Shown piece by piece: positions 7,128 to 14,250 of a stretch of 64,000 nucleotides of DNA. Under the pieces are notes generated by a model, which ran no database searches, had not been told where the DNA came from, and worked only from the letters and a program-made list of their open reading frames with translations. This DNA is from an uncultured Eubacteriales bacterium (GTDB lineage: Bacteria; Bacillota; Clostridia; Monoglobales; Monoglobaceae): assembly GCA_900542675.1 (NCBI GenBank), contig UQOT01000003.1:11160-75159 (forward strand). The letters are read 5' to 3'. Positions within the stretch are counted from its first letter, which is position 1. Each line of letters begins with the position of its first letter. A program made the position numbers and the translations under genes.

Positions 7128-7283
7128 GCCTGCCGGAAAAGTAACTTTTGCAATTAGAATTGCAGATAGCGTTGCCAAACCCTGTTCCGCCCGCCGAACC
7201 CGGGCGGCGTCATCTATTGATGAGTAAATTTCTTTTTCAATGCCAACAATATCTCTGTGTCCTATAAAACAACATTTTTTCAT
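7125..7283 (-). pseudogene. Truncated SLOG (DUF1273-like) gene with repeat-derived tail
   Basis: The ATG at 7283 has GGAGG 7 bases upstream. The first residues, MKKCCFIGHRDIVGIEKEIY, are the N-terminus of a SLOG/YpsA-like nucleotide-binding protein (compare CCFAGHG in the intact gene at 15111-15587). After about 25 residues the frame runs into the dispersed repeat at 7136-7211 and ends at 52 residues with unrelated sequence. The Rossmann core is missing, so this is a relic with an intact translation start. Confidence 0.7.
7136..7211. repeat. Dispersed intergenic repeat, compact copy
   Basis: A module around TGCAATT-AG-AATTGCA is followed by a GC-rich module CCGCCCG-CCGAACC-CGGGCGG. Both modules recur at 58211-58383, with the second inverted there. 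The insertion has truncated the SLOG gene. Confidence 0.7.
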
Positions 7284-7392
7284 ATATAAACCTCCAAATG
7301 TTCATCTTTAGAACTCATTATAACAGATAAATGAATTAAAATCAATATTAAAGTTCAGCTTTATAACATTTGGATAAAGTATAGGCGATAAA

Positions 7393-7629
7393 ATGAAAAT
7401 ATATTGGTATAACGAAAGTAAAAATATTATTGGGAAAAATCTCAAAAAAATTAGATTGGAACGCAATCTTACACAAAGCGATATTGCAGCAAAGTTACAG
7501 TTGAGCGGTTATGAATTTGACCGTATAACAATACTTAGGATTGAAAAAGGTACTCGGTTTGTTCCCGATTATGAAGTTAAAATGCTGTGCGAAGCTTTAG
7601 AAATACCGTATAGTGAGCTTTTAGATTAA
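7393..7629 (+). CDS. XRE-family HTH regulator
   Basis: 78 residues forming a single helix-turn-helix domain: GKNLKKIRLERNLTQSDIAAKL, ITILRIEKGTR and a C-terminal helix ending PYSELLD. Small stand-alone XRE proteins like this are often repressors of their own locus or of mobile DNA. Its target is unknown; the only neighbour that might be controlled is the adjacent truncated SLOG gene. The ribosome site (AGGCGAT) is weak. Terminator shared with hydG follows. Confidence 0.85.
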   Translation: MKIYWYNESKNIIGKNLKKIRLERNLTQSDIAAKLQLSGYEFDRITILRIEKGTRFVPDYEVKMLCEALEIPYSELLD

Positions 7630-7667
7630 AATAAAGCCGCCGCAGAATTTCTACGGCAGCTTTATTA
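7630..7667. terminator. Bidirectional terminator between the XRE gene and hydG
   Basis: The stem AATAAAGCCGCCG / CGGCAGCTTTATT has A and T runs on both sides. Confidence 0.8.
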
Positions 7668-7670
7668 AAT

Positions 7671-9101
7671 TTAAAATCTGAAATCTCTTTCGCCTTGTTC
7701 GATTTTTTTGAGGTACTCTGTTGTGGTGTTACGCACTTTTTCGTTGGGGATATTTTTGAGCTCGTTTTCAATAACGGCTTCGCCCTTGCGTTTTGTATCT
7801 TCGCTTGCGTAGTCTTCAAGGTATTCCTTTAGTGTAATTAGTGCGTTCGGCTGGCAGCAGTTTTGAATTGCTCCGGACTTTGCGAGCGGCATAAAGCGGT
7901 CGCCCGTTCTGCCCTGACGGTAGCACGCTGTACAGAAACTGGGGATATAACCGAGCTCAAGCAGCCAGTTGAGAACCTCATCAAGGGTTCTTGTGTCGCT
8001 GCGGTCAAATTGTGCTGTGTTGTTTTCTTCACTCTCAGGCTCAACATAGCCGCCGACGCTTGTGCTGGACGCGCCGCTTATCTGTGAGATACCGAGCTCA
8101 AGGGCGCGTCTGCGGCTTTCCTGTGATTCACGCGTTGAAATAATCATTCCTGTGTACGGCACTGCAATCCTTATGACTGCGACTATTTTTTCAAATATAT
8201 CATCGGACACTGCGTTTGAGAAGTCGTCAACATCTATATCGTCCGCCGGGCAAATTCTCGGCACACTGATTGTGTGCGGTCCTACGCCGAATGCTGCCTC
8301 GAGATGCTCAGCGTGCATTAAAAGTCCCACAAGGTCATAGCGATAAAGGTTAAGACCGAACAGTACTCCGCAGCCCACGTCGTCAATTCCGCCCTGCATA
8401 GCTCTGTCCATTGCCTCGGTATGGTACGCGTAGTCGTGCTTTGGTCCTGTTGGATGGAGACTTAAATAATTTTCTTTGTTATAGGTCTCCTGGAACAGTA
8501 TGTAGGTTCCAATTCCCGCGTCCTTAAGACGCTTGTAATTTTCTACGGTTGTTGCTGCGATATTTACGTTTACGCGGCGGATAGCGCCGTTTTTGTGGTT
8601 AATACCGTATATTGTGTCTATGCACTCTAAGATATATTCAAGAGGATTGTTAACCGGATCCTCGCCGGCTTCAAGCGCAAGGCGTTTATGCCCCATATCC
8701 TGAAGAGCGATTGTTTCGGCCTTGACCTGTTCCTGCGTCAGTTTTTTGCGGCAGATGTGCTTATTTTTTGCGTGGTATGGACAGTAAACACAGCCGTTTA
8801 CGCAGTAGTTTGAAAGATACAGCGGTGCAAACATAACTATTCTCTTGCCGTAAATACGCTGCTTTATCTCTCTTGCAAGATTGTACAGCTCTTGGTTTAA
8901 GTCCTCAAGCTCGCAGTCGAGCAGTACTGCCGCCTCACGGTGCGTAAGACCCTTGCACTCGCGGGCTTTTTCGATAATTGACTTTATAAGATAGCGGTTT
9001 GTTTTGTTTTCCTGCGCATATTTTAAGGTATCATTAATTTCGTCGTCGTTTATAAATTCTTCGGCTTTCATTGAGTTTACGTCATATTTGTATTCCTGCA
9101 T
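7671..9101 (-). CDS. hydG: [FeFe] hydrogenase H-cluster radical SAM maturase HydG
   Basis: 476 residues. HydG cleaves tyrosine to supply CO and CN ligands for the H-cluster. The radical-SAM motif is C100-x3-C104-x2-C107 (YCVNGCVYCPYH). The C-terminal second cluster motif, starting CTACYRQGRTGDRF and ending NCCQPN, distinguishes HydG from ThiH. Two ATGs lie six bases apart; the downstream one at 9101 is chosen because the AAAGGAG is only one base from the first. It is cotranscribed with the TM1266-type gene upstream. hydE, hydF and the hydrogenase are not in the window. Confidence 0.96.
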   Translation of the reverse strand: MQEYKYDVNSMKAEEFINDDEINDTLKYAQENKTNRYLIKSIIEKARECKGLTHREAAVLLDCELEDLNQELYNLAREIKQRIYGKRIVMFAPLYLSNYCVNGCVYCPYHAKNKHICRKKLTQEQVKAETIALQDMGHKRLALEAGEDPVNNPLEYILECIDTIYGINHKNGAIRRVNVNIAATTVENYKRLKDAGIGTYILFQETYNKENYLSLHPTGPKHDYAYHTEAMDRAMQGGIDDVGCGVLFGLNLYRYDLVGLLMHAEHLEAAFGVGPHTISVPRICPADDIDVDDFSNAVSDDIFEKIVAVIRIAVPYTGMIISTRESQESRRRALELGISQISGASSTSVGGYVEPESEENNTAQFDRSDTRTLDEVLNWLLELGYIPSFCTACYRQGRTGDRFMPLAKSGAIQNCCQPNALITLKEYLEDYASEDTKRKGEAVIENELKNIPNEKVRNTTTEYLKKIEQGERDFRF

Positions 9102-9121
9102 TTTCATTCTCCTTTTAAGTT

Positions 9122-9376
9122 TTACATTACATTTGTGTATTGTACTTTAGTAGATACGTTTTTAATCATTCCGAGCTTGCCGGAAAGAGCCGAGATAACA
9201 TTGTTCGGCGCGTCGATAACAATGTTGATTATTGCGACGCCGCGGCTTTTATACGGAATTCCCATACGCCCGACTATATATTCGCGGTATTCGTGAATTA
9301 CGTCGTTTATGCGGTCGGTCATCTCCAAATCCTCAACAATTATACCGATTAAGGCAATACGATTTTTTTCTTCCAT
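9122..9376 (-). CDS. TM1266-type putative iron-only hydrogenase system regulator
   Basis: 84 residues from the ATG at 9376 (GGAAG 7 bases upstream); an in-frame GTG five codons earlier lacks a good site. It is a small ACT/NikR-C-like ferredoxin-fold protein (RIALIGIIVEDLEMTDRIND, then YIVGRMGIPYKSRGVAIINIVIDA), matching the TM1266 family found beside hydrogenase maturation genes. It is proposed to regulate the hydrogenase system, possibly by binding a small ligand, but no DNA-binding domain is visible. A structured leader with an attenuator-like terminator precedes it. Confidence 0.87.
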   Translation of the reverse strand: MEEKNRIALIGIIVEDLEMTDRINDVIHEYREYIVGRMGIPYKSRGVAIINIVIDAPNNVISALSGKLGMIKNVSTKVQYTNVM

Positions 9377-9403
9377 CGTCTCACTTCCCACTTAATATTT
9401 TAC

Positions 9404-9439
9404 AAATAAAAAGCCTTCCCCGCACTGCCGCAGAGAAGG
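9404..9439 (-). terminator. Attenuator-like terminator in the TM1266-hydG leader
   Basis: On the minus strand, CCTTCTC (9433-9439) pairs with GGGGAAGG (9414-9421), followed by a U-rich run, about 30 bases before the start codon. Confidence 0.7.
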
Positions 9440-9541
9440 AAGAACAACCAATCAAGGCGCAGAATATCCGCACCTTAATAAATTTTTAAGTATTCCGCCT
9501 TCCCGTCCGGGCAACCCCTCGCAGTCAGTACGATTAAGATA
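9440..9541 (-). promoter_or_regulatory. Structured 5' leader of the TM1266-hydG operon, candidate riboswitch
   Basis: About 100 bases of GC-rich RNA precede the attenuator. An internal hairpin (AAGGTGC / GCGCCTT) lies at about 9453-9477. GGGAAGG (9498-9504) can pair with the same CCTTCTC used by the terminator stem, giving mutually exclusive folds. I do not recognise a known riboswitch class. Confidence 0.55.
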
Positions 9542-9546
9542 TAATT

Positions 9547-9575
9547 ATATTATCATATTATTAATTAAAAGTCAA
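9547..9575 (-). promoter_or_regulatory. Promoter of the TM1266-hydG operon
   Basis: Minus strand TTGACT (9570-9575) and TAATAT (9547-9552), spacer 17. Confidence 0.8.
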
Positions 9576-9581
9576 TACAGC

Positions 9582-9773
9582 TTATTCAAGATATAATTCT
9601 TCATCAGAAATAGGAATTTCACCGTTTTCTTTTTCATAACGGGCGATTTCCTTTTTTATTAAATATTCAATCATATTTGTCATCGTTCGTGATTTCTCAG
9701 TTGCAATCTTCTTAATCTTTATATGATTAACAGGGTCAAGCCTGAGTGTAAATTGAGTTCTGATTACAGACAT
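9582..9773 (-). CDS. Ribbon-helix-helix DNA-binding protein
   Basis: 63 residues with AAGGAG before the ATG. The start TQFTLRLDPVNHIKIKKIA is a ribbon-helix-helix (Arc/CopG-like) strand and first helix, and SRTMTNMIEYLIKKEI is the second helix. An acidic tail follows, as in antitoxins or small repressors of mobile DNA. No toxin gene is adjacent: what lies upstream is the remnant of a DUF2493 SLOG gene. The perfect dyad at 9837-9853 upstream could be its operator. Confidence 0.8.
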   Translation of the reverse strand: MSVIRTQFTLRLDPVNHIKIKKIATEKSRTMTNMIEYLIKKEIARYEKENGEIPISDEELYLE

Positions 9774-9836
9774 TCTTTTAGCTCCTTATGCTGTTTTACT
9801 ATAAAAGTATGATACCACATTGATTTCTTTTTGTAT

Positions 9837-9853
9837 GGTGTCTAATTGACACC
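9837..9853. promoter_or_regulatory. Perfect dyad upstream of the RHH gene
   Basis: GGTGTC-TAATT-GACACC lies 64 bases upstream of the RHH start codon; a candidate autoregulatory operator. Confidence 0.5.
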
Positions 9854-9864
9854 AACTTTGCTAA

Positions 9865-10089
9865 GCAGAACAATATGCAGATAAGAAAAAGATAGCCAAA
9901 CTTATTGTGAGACCGCAGTATCACTTATATCGTCGTGCTGCTCCGCTTAAGCGGAATGATATAATGGTTGATATATGCGATAAAGTTCTCGTGTTTTGGG
10001 ACGGTGTTTCAAAGGGTACAAAGCATACAATTAATTATGCTAATAAAATGGGAAAGCCAATAGAAGTTATCACTATATCACAGAATTAA
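9865..10089 (+). pseudogene. 5'-truncated DUF2493 (SLOG family) gene
   Basis: An open frame of 75 codons starts just after a stop at 9862 and encodes only the C-terminal half of a DUF2493-type SLOG protein: AEQYADKKKIAKLIV, RAAPLKRNDIMVDICDKVL and VFWDGVSKGTKHTINYANKM. The N-terminal part with the nucleotide-binding Gly motif is missing and no start or ribosome site fits, so it is a fragment. It ends at a terminator. Together with 7125-7283 it is the second broken SLOG gene in this stretch. Confidence 0.75.
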
Positions 10090-10118
10090 AAGGCGCCCCA
10101 ACGGGGAGCCTTGCTTTG
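10090..10118 (+). terminator. Terminator after the SLOG fragment
   Basis: The stem AAGGCGCCCC / GGGGAGCCTT is followed by a T-rich tail. Confidence 0.7.
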
Positions 10119-10189
10119 ATTAATTACATTCTATGACATACAAAATATTACACCATTTGATTTAACATAGGTCAATATAAATTCTAAAC

Positions 10190-10220
10190 AAAAAAAACGG
10201 AGCAAGATTTACTTGCTCCG
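10190..10220 (-). terminator. Terminator of tRNA-Asn
   Basis: The stem CGGAGCAAG / CTTGCTCCG is followed on the minus strand by a long U run. Confidence 0.85.
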
Positions 10221-10223
10221 TTG

Positions 10224-10299
10224 TGGCTCCTCCAGTTGGACTCGAACCAACGACCCTGCGGTTAACAGCCGCATGCTCTACCAGCTGAGCTATAGAGGA
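10224..10299 (-). tRNA. tRNA-Asn (GTT)
   Basis: 76 bases folding as a cloverleaf: acceptor TCCTCTA / TGGAGGA, D-arm with AGCTCAGCTGG, anticodon loop with GTT, T-loop TTCGAGT, discriminator G and an encoded CCA. Confidence 0.95.
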
Positions 10300-10394
10300 A
10301 TATTTGTTGTTATTATTTCCGCAACAATAGTTATTATACTATACTTAGATATATTTGTCAATATATTTTTAAAAAGTTTTTTATATTTTTCCGG

Positions 10395-10427
10395 AAAAGA
10401 ACTGCCGCGATTTATCGCGGCAGTTCA
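10395..10427 (-). terminator. Terminator of the transketolase operon
   Basis: The stem GAACTGCCGCGAT / ATCGCGGCAGTTC is followed by TTTT on the minus strand. Confidence 0.85.
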
Positions 10428-10441
10428 GAATTCGCTGTTTA

Positions 10442-11389
10442 TTATTTCATTGCAATAGCTGCTTTTGCCTTTGCGGCAATGGTCTTAGCATCTAAGCCGT
10501 ACATTTCAAGAAGCGGATACGGCTTGCCCGAACGGCCGAATACGTCCTCGGTACCGACTCTCTGCATCGGTACGGGGCAGTTTTCAGCGAGAACCTCGGC
10601 AACTGCGCTGCCGAGACCGCCCATAATGTTGTGTTCTTCGGCTGTTACAATTGCGCCCGTCTCTTTAGCTGCCTTTATAATGATATCCTTGTCAATCGGC
10701 TTGATTGTAGCCATATTAACAACTCTCGCACTTATGCCCTCTGCTGCAAGGATTTCCTTCGCTTCAGTACAAGCGGGAACCAAAAGACCGGTTCCGATAA
10801 GAGTAACGTCTGTGCCGGCTGAAAGCTCAACGCCCTTGCCGATTTCAAACTTATAATTTTCGTCGAAAATTACAGGAACCGCGAGACGTCCAAATCTCAA
10901 GTAAACCGGACCGTCATAATCGATAGCCGCTTTAACTGCGAGGTTTGCCTCAACAGCATCGGCGGGGTTTAATATAACCATACCCGGAATTGTGCGCATA
11001 AGACCGAGGTCTTCAAGGCACTGATGCGATGCGCCGTCCTCACCTACCGAAATACCGGCGTGAGTAGCGCCGATTTTTACGTTAAGATGTGGATAGCCGA
11101 TAGAGTTTCTTATCTGCTCAAATGCGCGGCCTGCCGCAAACATAGCAAACGAGCTTGCAAAAACAATCTTGCCGCAGGTTGAGATACCCGCCGCTGTTGC
11201 CATCATATTGCCCTCGGCAATACCGGTGTTTATAAATCTTTCGGGATATGTCTTTTTAAAGCCGTCCGTCTTGGTTGACTTTGAGAGGTCAGCGTCCATA
11301 ACGATAATGCGCGGGTCGCTGCCGTACTCAACCAAAGCGTCGCCGTATGCCTGACGTGTAGCAACTTTATCTCCGATATTGTATTTCAT
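10442..11389 (-). CDS. Transketolase, C-terminal subunit
   Basis: 315 residues covering the pyrimidine-binding and C-terminal domains of a split transketolase. Visible marks are DADLSKSTKT, ERFINTGIAEGNMMATAAGIS (the catalytic Glu region), VGEDGASHQCLEDLGLMRTIPG and a C-terminal regulatory-like domain with ATIKPIDKDIIIKAAKETGAIVTAEEH. With the N-terminal subunit it moves two-carbon ketol units in the non-oxidative pentose phosphate pathway, using thiamine diphosphate. Its ATG shares one base with the stop of the upstream subunit (TAATG), so equal expression by coupled translation is likely. Confidence 0.95.
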   Translation of the reverse strand: MKYNIGDKVATRQAYGDALVEYGSDPRIIVMDADLSKSTKTDGFKKTYPERFINTGIAEGNMMATAAGISTCGKIVFASSFAMFAAGRAFEQIRNSIGYPHLNVKIGATHAGISVGEDGASHQCLEDLGLMRTIPGMVILNPADAVEANLAVKAAIDYDGPVYLRFGRLAVPVIFDENYKFEIGKGVELSAGTDVTLIGTGLLVPACTEAKEILAAEGISARVVNMATIKPIDKDIIIKAAKETGAIVTAEEHNIMGGLGSAVAEVLAENCPVPMQRVGTEDVFGRSGKPYPLLEMYGLDAKTIAAKAKAAIAMK

Positions 11390-12237
11390 TATTTGTCACC
11401 TCCGAGTTCTTCGATATAAGCGTCAAGCTCAGAAATAGCCTGCGCGTACTGCTCATCATTCGGAGCAGCGCCATGCCAAGCAGCCTGACCTTCCATAAAC
11501 GATACGCCCTTACCCTTTGTTGACTTTGCCAAAATAAGCGTCGGCATACCCTTTGTCTTCTTAGCTTCCTCAACTGCGGCTTCAATCTGATTGAAATCGT
11601 GCGCGTCAATGTTTATAACGTGCCAGTTGAAAGCTTCAAACTTCTTATCAATCGGAAGCGAGTTCATAACCTTTGTTATGTCACCGTCAATCTGGAGACC
11701 GTTGAAGTCAAGGAACGCGGTTAGGTTATCGAGCTTATAGTGAGCTGCGAACATAGCAGCCTCCCAAACCTGACCTTCCTCAATCTCGCCGTCACCGAGA
11801 GCGGTGAAAACGCGGTAATCCTTGCCGTCAAGCTTTCCGGCAAGCGCCATACCGTTTGCACAGCTAATGCCCTGGCCGAGAGAACCGGTTGACATATCAA
11901 CGCCGTTTATCTTTTTCATATCCGGATGACCCTGGAGGTAGCTGTCAATGCTTCTAAATCCCTTGATATCCTCCTTCGGAATAAAGCCTCTCTCCGCAAG
12001 TACACCGTAGAGAGCCGGTGAACAGTGACCCTTTGACAGAACAAATCTGTCTCTGTCTGGATTTTTAGCATCCTTCGGGTCAACATTCATTGCCTTAAAA
12101 TACAGATATGTAAGGATGTCGGCAATCGAAAGCGAACCGCCGGGATGGCCTGCACCCGCACTGTGAACGGCTTCAAGAGCCATTTTTCTCACATGAGCGG
12201 CGTGGATTTGTAAGTCTTTTACTTCTTTTGAATCCAT
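11389..12237 (-). CDS. Transketolase, N-terminal (ThDP-binding) subunit
   Basis: 282 residues holding the diphosphate-binding domain: GHPGGSLSIADILTYLYF, then DRFVLSKGHCSPALYG, SLGQGISCANGMALAGKL, and the ThDP motif from GDGEIEEGQVWEA to FLDFNGLQIDG. Split transketolases of this size are usual in Clostridia. The ATG follows AAGGGGAAA. It leads a two-gene operon with the C-terminal subunit and has a good promoter at 12297-12325. Confidence 0.95.
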   Translation of the reverse strand: MDSKEVKDLQIHAAHVRKMALEAVHSAGAGHPGGSLSIADILTYLYFKAMNVDPKDAKNPDRDRFVLSKGHCSPALYGVLAERGFIPKEDIKGFRSIDSYLQGHPDMKKINGVDMSTGSLGQGISCANGMALAGKLDGKDYRVFTALGDGEIEEGQVWEAAMFAAHYKLDNLTAFLDFNGLQIDGDITKVMNSLPIDKKFEAFNWHVINIDAHDFNQIEAAVEEAKKTKGMPTLILAKSTKGKGVSFMEGQAAWHGAAPNDEQYAQAISELDAYIEELGGDK

Positions 12238-12296
12238 TTGTGATTTCCCCTTTTATATTTTTTATTATTGTAATTATTTACTATTGCAGTATGTTA

Positions 12297-12325
12297 AGTT
12301 TATCACAATTTGTTGAATATTTCAA
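12297..12325 (-). promoter_or_regulatory. Promoter of the transketolase operon
   Basis: Minus strand TTGAAA (12320-12325) and TAAACT (12297-12302), spacer 17. Confidence 0.7.
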
Positions 12326-12392
12326 TAGTTTTTTGTATATTTTACAAAAATTCTTTATAGGTTTATACAGATGATTTAATTAAAAAACAATA

Positions 12393-12421
12393 TTGAAAGT
12401 TTTTGTCGAATATGATATAAT
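12393..12421 (+). promoter_or_regulatory. Promoter of the ferritin gene
   Basis: TTGAAA (12393-12398) and TATAAT (12416-12421), spacer 17. Confidence 0.8.
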
Positions 12422-12458
12422 AATGCAAATATAATTTATAGCTTAGGAGGTAACGGAA

Positions 12459-12971
12459 ATGTTTGATGCAAAAGTAGCAGAGCTGCTTAACACGCAAATA
12501 AATAAGGAGTTGTATTCAGCATATTTGTATCTTGACTTTGCCAACTATTATACAGAGCAGGGGCTTGACGGATTTGCGAATTGGTACACAATTCAGGCGC
12601 AGGAAGAACGCGATCACGCGATGCTTTTTGTTCAGTATATGCAAAATAACGGACTCAAGGTTACATATGAAGCAATAGATAAGCCCGATAAAGCTTTCGC
12701 GGAATTGATTGACCCGCTGAAGGCGGGACTGGAACACGAAAAGTATGTCACGTCGCTTATTCACACAATTTATGACGCAGCTTACGGGGTAAAGGATTTC
12801 AGAACAATGCAGTTCCTTGACTGGTTCGTAAAGGAGCAGGGAGAGGAAGAAACAAACGCTGATAGTCTGATTAAGAAAATGGAGTTATTCGGCAGCGATG
12901 CAAAGGGACTGTATATGCTTGACAGCGAGCTTGGAAGCAGAGTATACTCCGCGCCTTCGCTTACGCTTTAA
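12459..12971 (+). CDS. ftnA: Non-haem ferritin
   Basis: 170 residues, a normal length, with AGGAGG upstream. The four-helix ferritin core holds the whole ferroxidase set at the positions known for E. coli FtnA: E17, E50, H53, E94, Q127 and E130. It oxidises Fe(II) and stores iron inside a 24-subunit shell in the cytoplasm, limiting Fenton chemistry. Monocistronic, with its own promoter. No iron-regulator site is obvious near the promoter. A small RNA gene of unknown role follows it. Confidence 0.96.
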   Translation: MFDAKVAELLNTQINKELYSAYLYLDFANYYTEQGLDGFANWYTIQAQEERDHAMLFVQYMQNNGLKVTYEAIDKPDKAFAELIDPLKAGLEHEKYVTSLIHTIYDAAYGVKDFRTMQFLDWFVKEQGEEETNADSLIKKMELFGSDAKGLYMLDSELGSRVYSAPSLTL

Positions 12972-13025
12972 ACATATTTTGGAATTATAGTTCTTTGTTT
13001 TAAGCTCAAACGACAATAAAAACAG

Positions 13026-13054
13026 TCGACCTTCTGAAAAGTACATAGTATAAT
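13026..13054 (+). promoter_or_regulatory. Promoter-like element for the small RNA
   Basis: TCGACC (13026-13031) and TATAAT (13049-13054), spacer 17; the -35 box is weak. Confidence 0.55.
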
Positions 13055-13060
13055 AATAAC

Positions 13061-13211
13061 AGAAAAAGAAGGCGCCGCACAGCGGTTAGCCAAGACAACT
13101 CAGTGAGCCGTTGTCCCGGAAAAGAGACGGCTGCATTGCTTTTATACTAAAAAGTATAAGAAACAATAAAGAACAAAAGGCGTTTTGGCAGTGAGCCGAA
13201 ACGCCTTTTTC
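13061..13211 (+). ncRNA. Putative intergenic small RNA of unknown class
   Basis: About 150 bases between ferritin and the convergent GGGtGRT gene have a promoter, no open frame and a strong terminator. Predicted hairpins are GACAAC / GTTGTC (about 13095-13116), TTATACT / AGTATAA (13141-13157) and the terminator. The first half is GC-rich compared with its surroundings. I cannot match it to 6S, SRP, tmRNA or a known riboswitch by eye. No same-strand gene follows, so it is probably a stand-alone RNA. Confidence 0.5.
13176..13211 (+). terminator. Terminator of the small RNA
   Basis: The stem AAAGGCGTTT / AAACGCCTTT, with an inner GGC / GCC pair, is followed by TTTTT. Confidence 0.9.
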
Positions 13212-13227
13212 GTATTGTGAATTAATA

Positions 13228-14229
13228 TTACTTATTCATTGCTTCCTCAATCGCAACGGCAACGGCAACGGTCATACCTACCATTGGGTTATTGCCGGCT
13301 CCGATTAAGCCCATCATTTCAACGTGTGCCGGAACAGAGGACGAACCTGCGAACTGTGCGTCTGAGTGCATTCTGCCCATTGTGTCGGTCATACCGTATG
13401 AAGCGGGACCTGCTGCCATATTGTCCGGGTGCAGCGTTCTGCCTGTACCGCCGCCCGATGCAACCGAGAAGTACTTTTTACCCTGCTCTATGCACTCCTT
13501 CTTGTATGTACCTGCAACCGGGTGCTGAAATCTTGTCGGGTTTGTCGAATTACCCGTGATTGAAACGTCTACGCCTTCAAGATGCATAATTGCAACGCCT
13601 TCGCGAACATCGTCCGCGCCGTAGCAGCGTACCTTTGCGCGCTCACCGTTTGAGTAAGCTGTTTCATTTACTACGTTAACCTTGCCGGTGTAGTAGTCAA
13701 ACTTGGTCTGAACATATGTAAAGCCGTTTATTCTCGAGATAATCTGAGCAGCGTCTTTACCGAGACCGTTTAAGATAACACGGAGAGGCTCTTTTCTCGC
13801 CTTGTTCGCGCTGTTAGCAAGACCAATTGCGCCTTCTGCTGCTGCAAATGACTCGTGTCCTGCGAGGAACGCAAAGCACTTTGTCTCTTCTCTTAAAAGT
13901 CTTGCGCCGAGGTTACCGTGACCGAGACCGACTTTTCTGTCGTCGGCAACGCTGCCCGGGATACAGAACGACTGGAGACCGAGACCGATTTTCTCGGCAG
14001 CGTCAGCCGCTGTTTTAACGCCGTCTTTAATCGCGATAGCCGCGCCTACGATGTACGCCCAGCACGCGTTTTCAAAGCATATCGGCTGGATACCCTTTAC
14101 AATGTTATATGCGTCAACGCCCTTTTCGTCACAAATCTTCTTTGCTTCTTCAATAGAAGAAATTCCGTGCTTACTGAGTTCAGCATTGATCTGATCAATT
14201 CTTCTTTCGTAACTTTCAAATAAAGCCAT
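13228..14229 (-). CDS. GGGtGRT protein
   Basis: 333 residues; the ATG at 14229 follows AGGAGG. The family is named for the glycine-rich signature seen here as SVASGGGTGRTLHPDNMAAGP. Other conserved parts are GLGHGNLGARLLREETKCFAFLAGHESFAAAEGAIG and the end VEMMGLIGAGNNPMVGMTVAVAVA. It is almost always encoded next to a NifU-like protein, as here (21-base gap), so a role with Fe-S clusters is suspected, but no reaction is established. The two genes form an operon read from a promoter near 15040-15067. Confidence 0.88.
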   Translation of the reverse strand: MALFESYERRIDQINAELSKHGISSIEEAKKICDEKGVDAYNIVKGIQPICFENACWAYIVGAAIAIKDGVKTAADAAEKIGLGLQSFCIPGSVADDRKVGLGHGNLGARLLREETKCFAFLAGHESFAAAEGAIGLANSANKARKEPLRVILNGLGKDAAQIISRINGFTYVQTKFDYYTGKVNVVNETAYSNGERAKVRCYGADDVREGVAIMHLEGVDVSITGNSTNPTRFQHPVAGTYKKECIEQGKKYFSVASGGGTGRTLHPDNMAAGPASYGMTDTMGRMHSDAQFAGSSSVPAHVEMMGLIGAGNNPMVGMTVAVAVAIEEAMNK

Positions 14230-14250
14230 ATCTAAATTCCTCCTATTCAA

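Noticed and set aside
9440..9541. TPP, SAM, cobalamin, T-box or c-di-GMP riboswitch in the hydG leader
   Set aside because: None of the conserved words of these classes could be placed; kept as an unknown structured leader.
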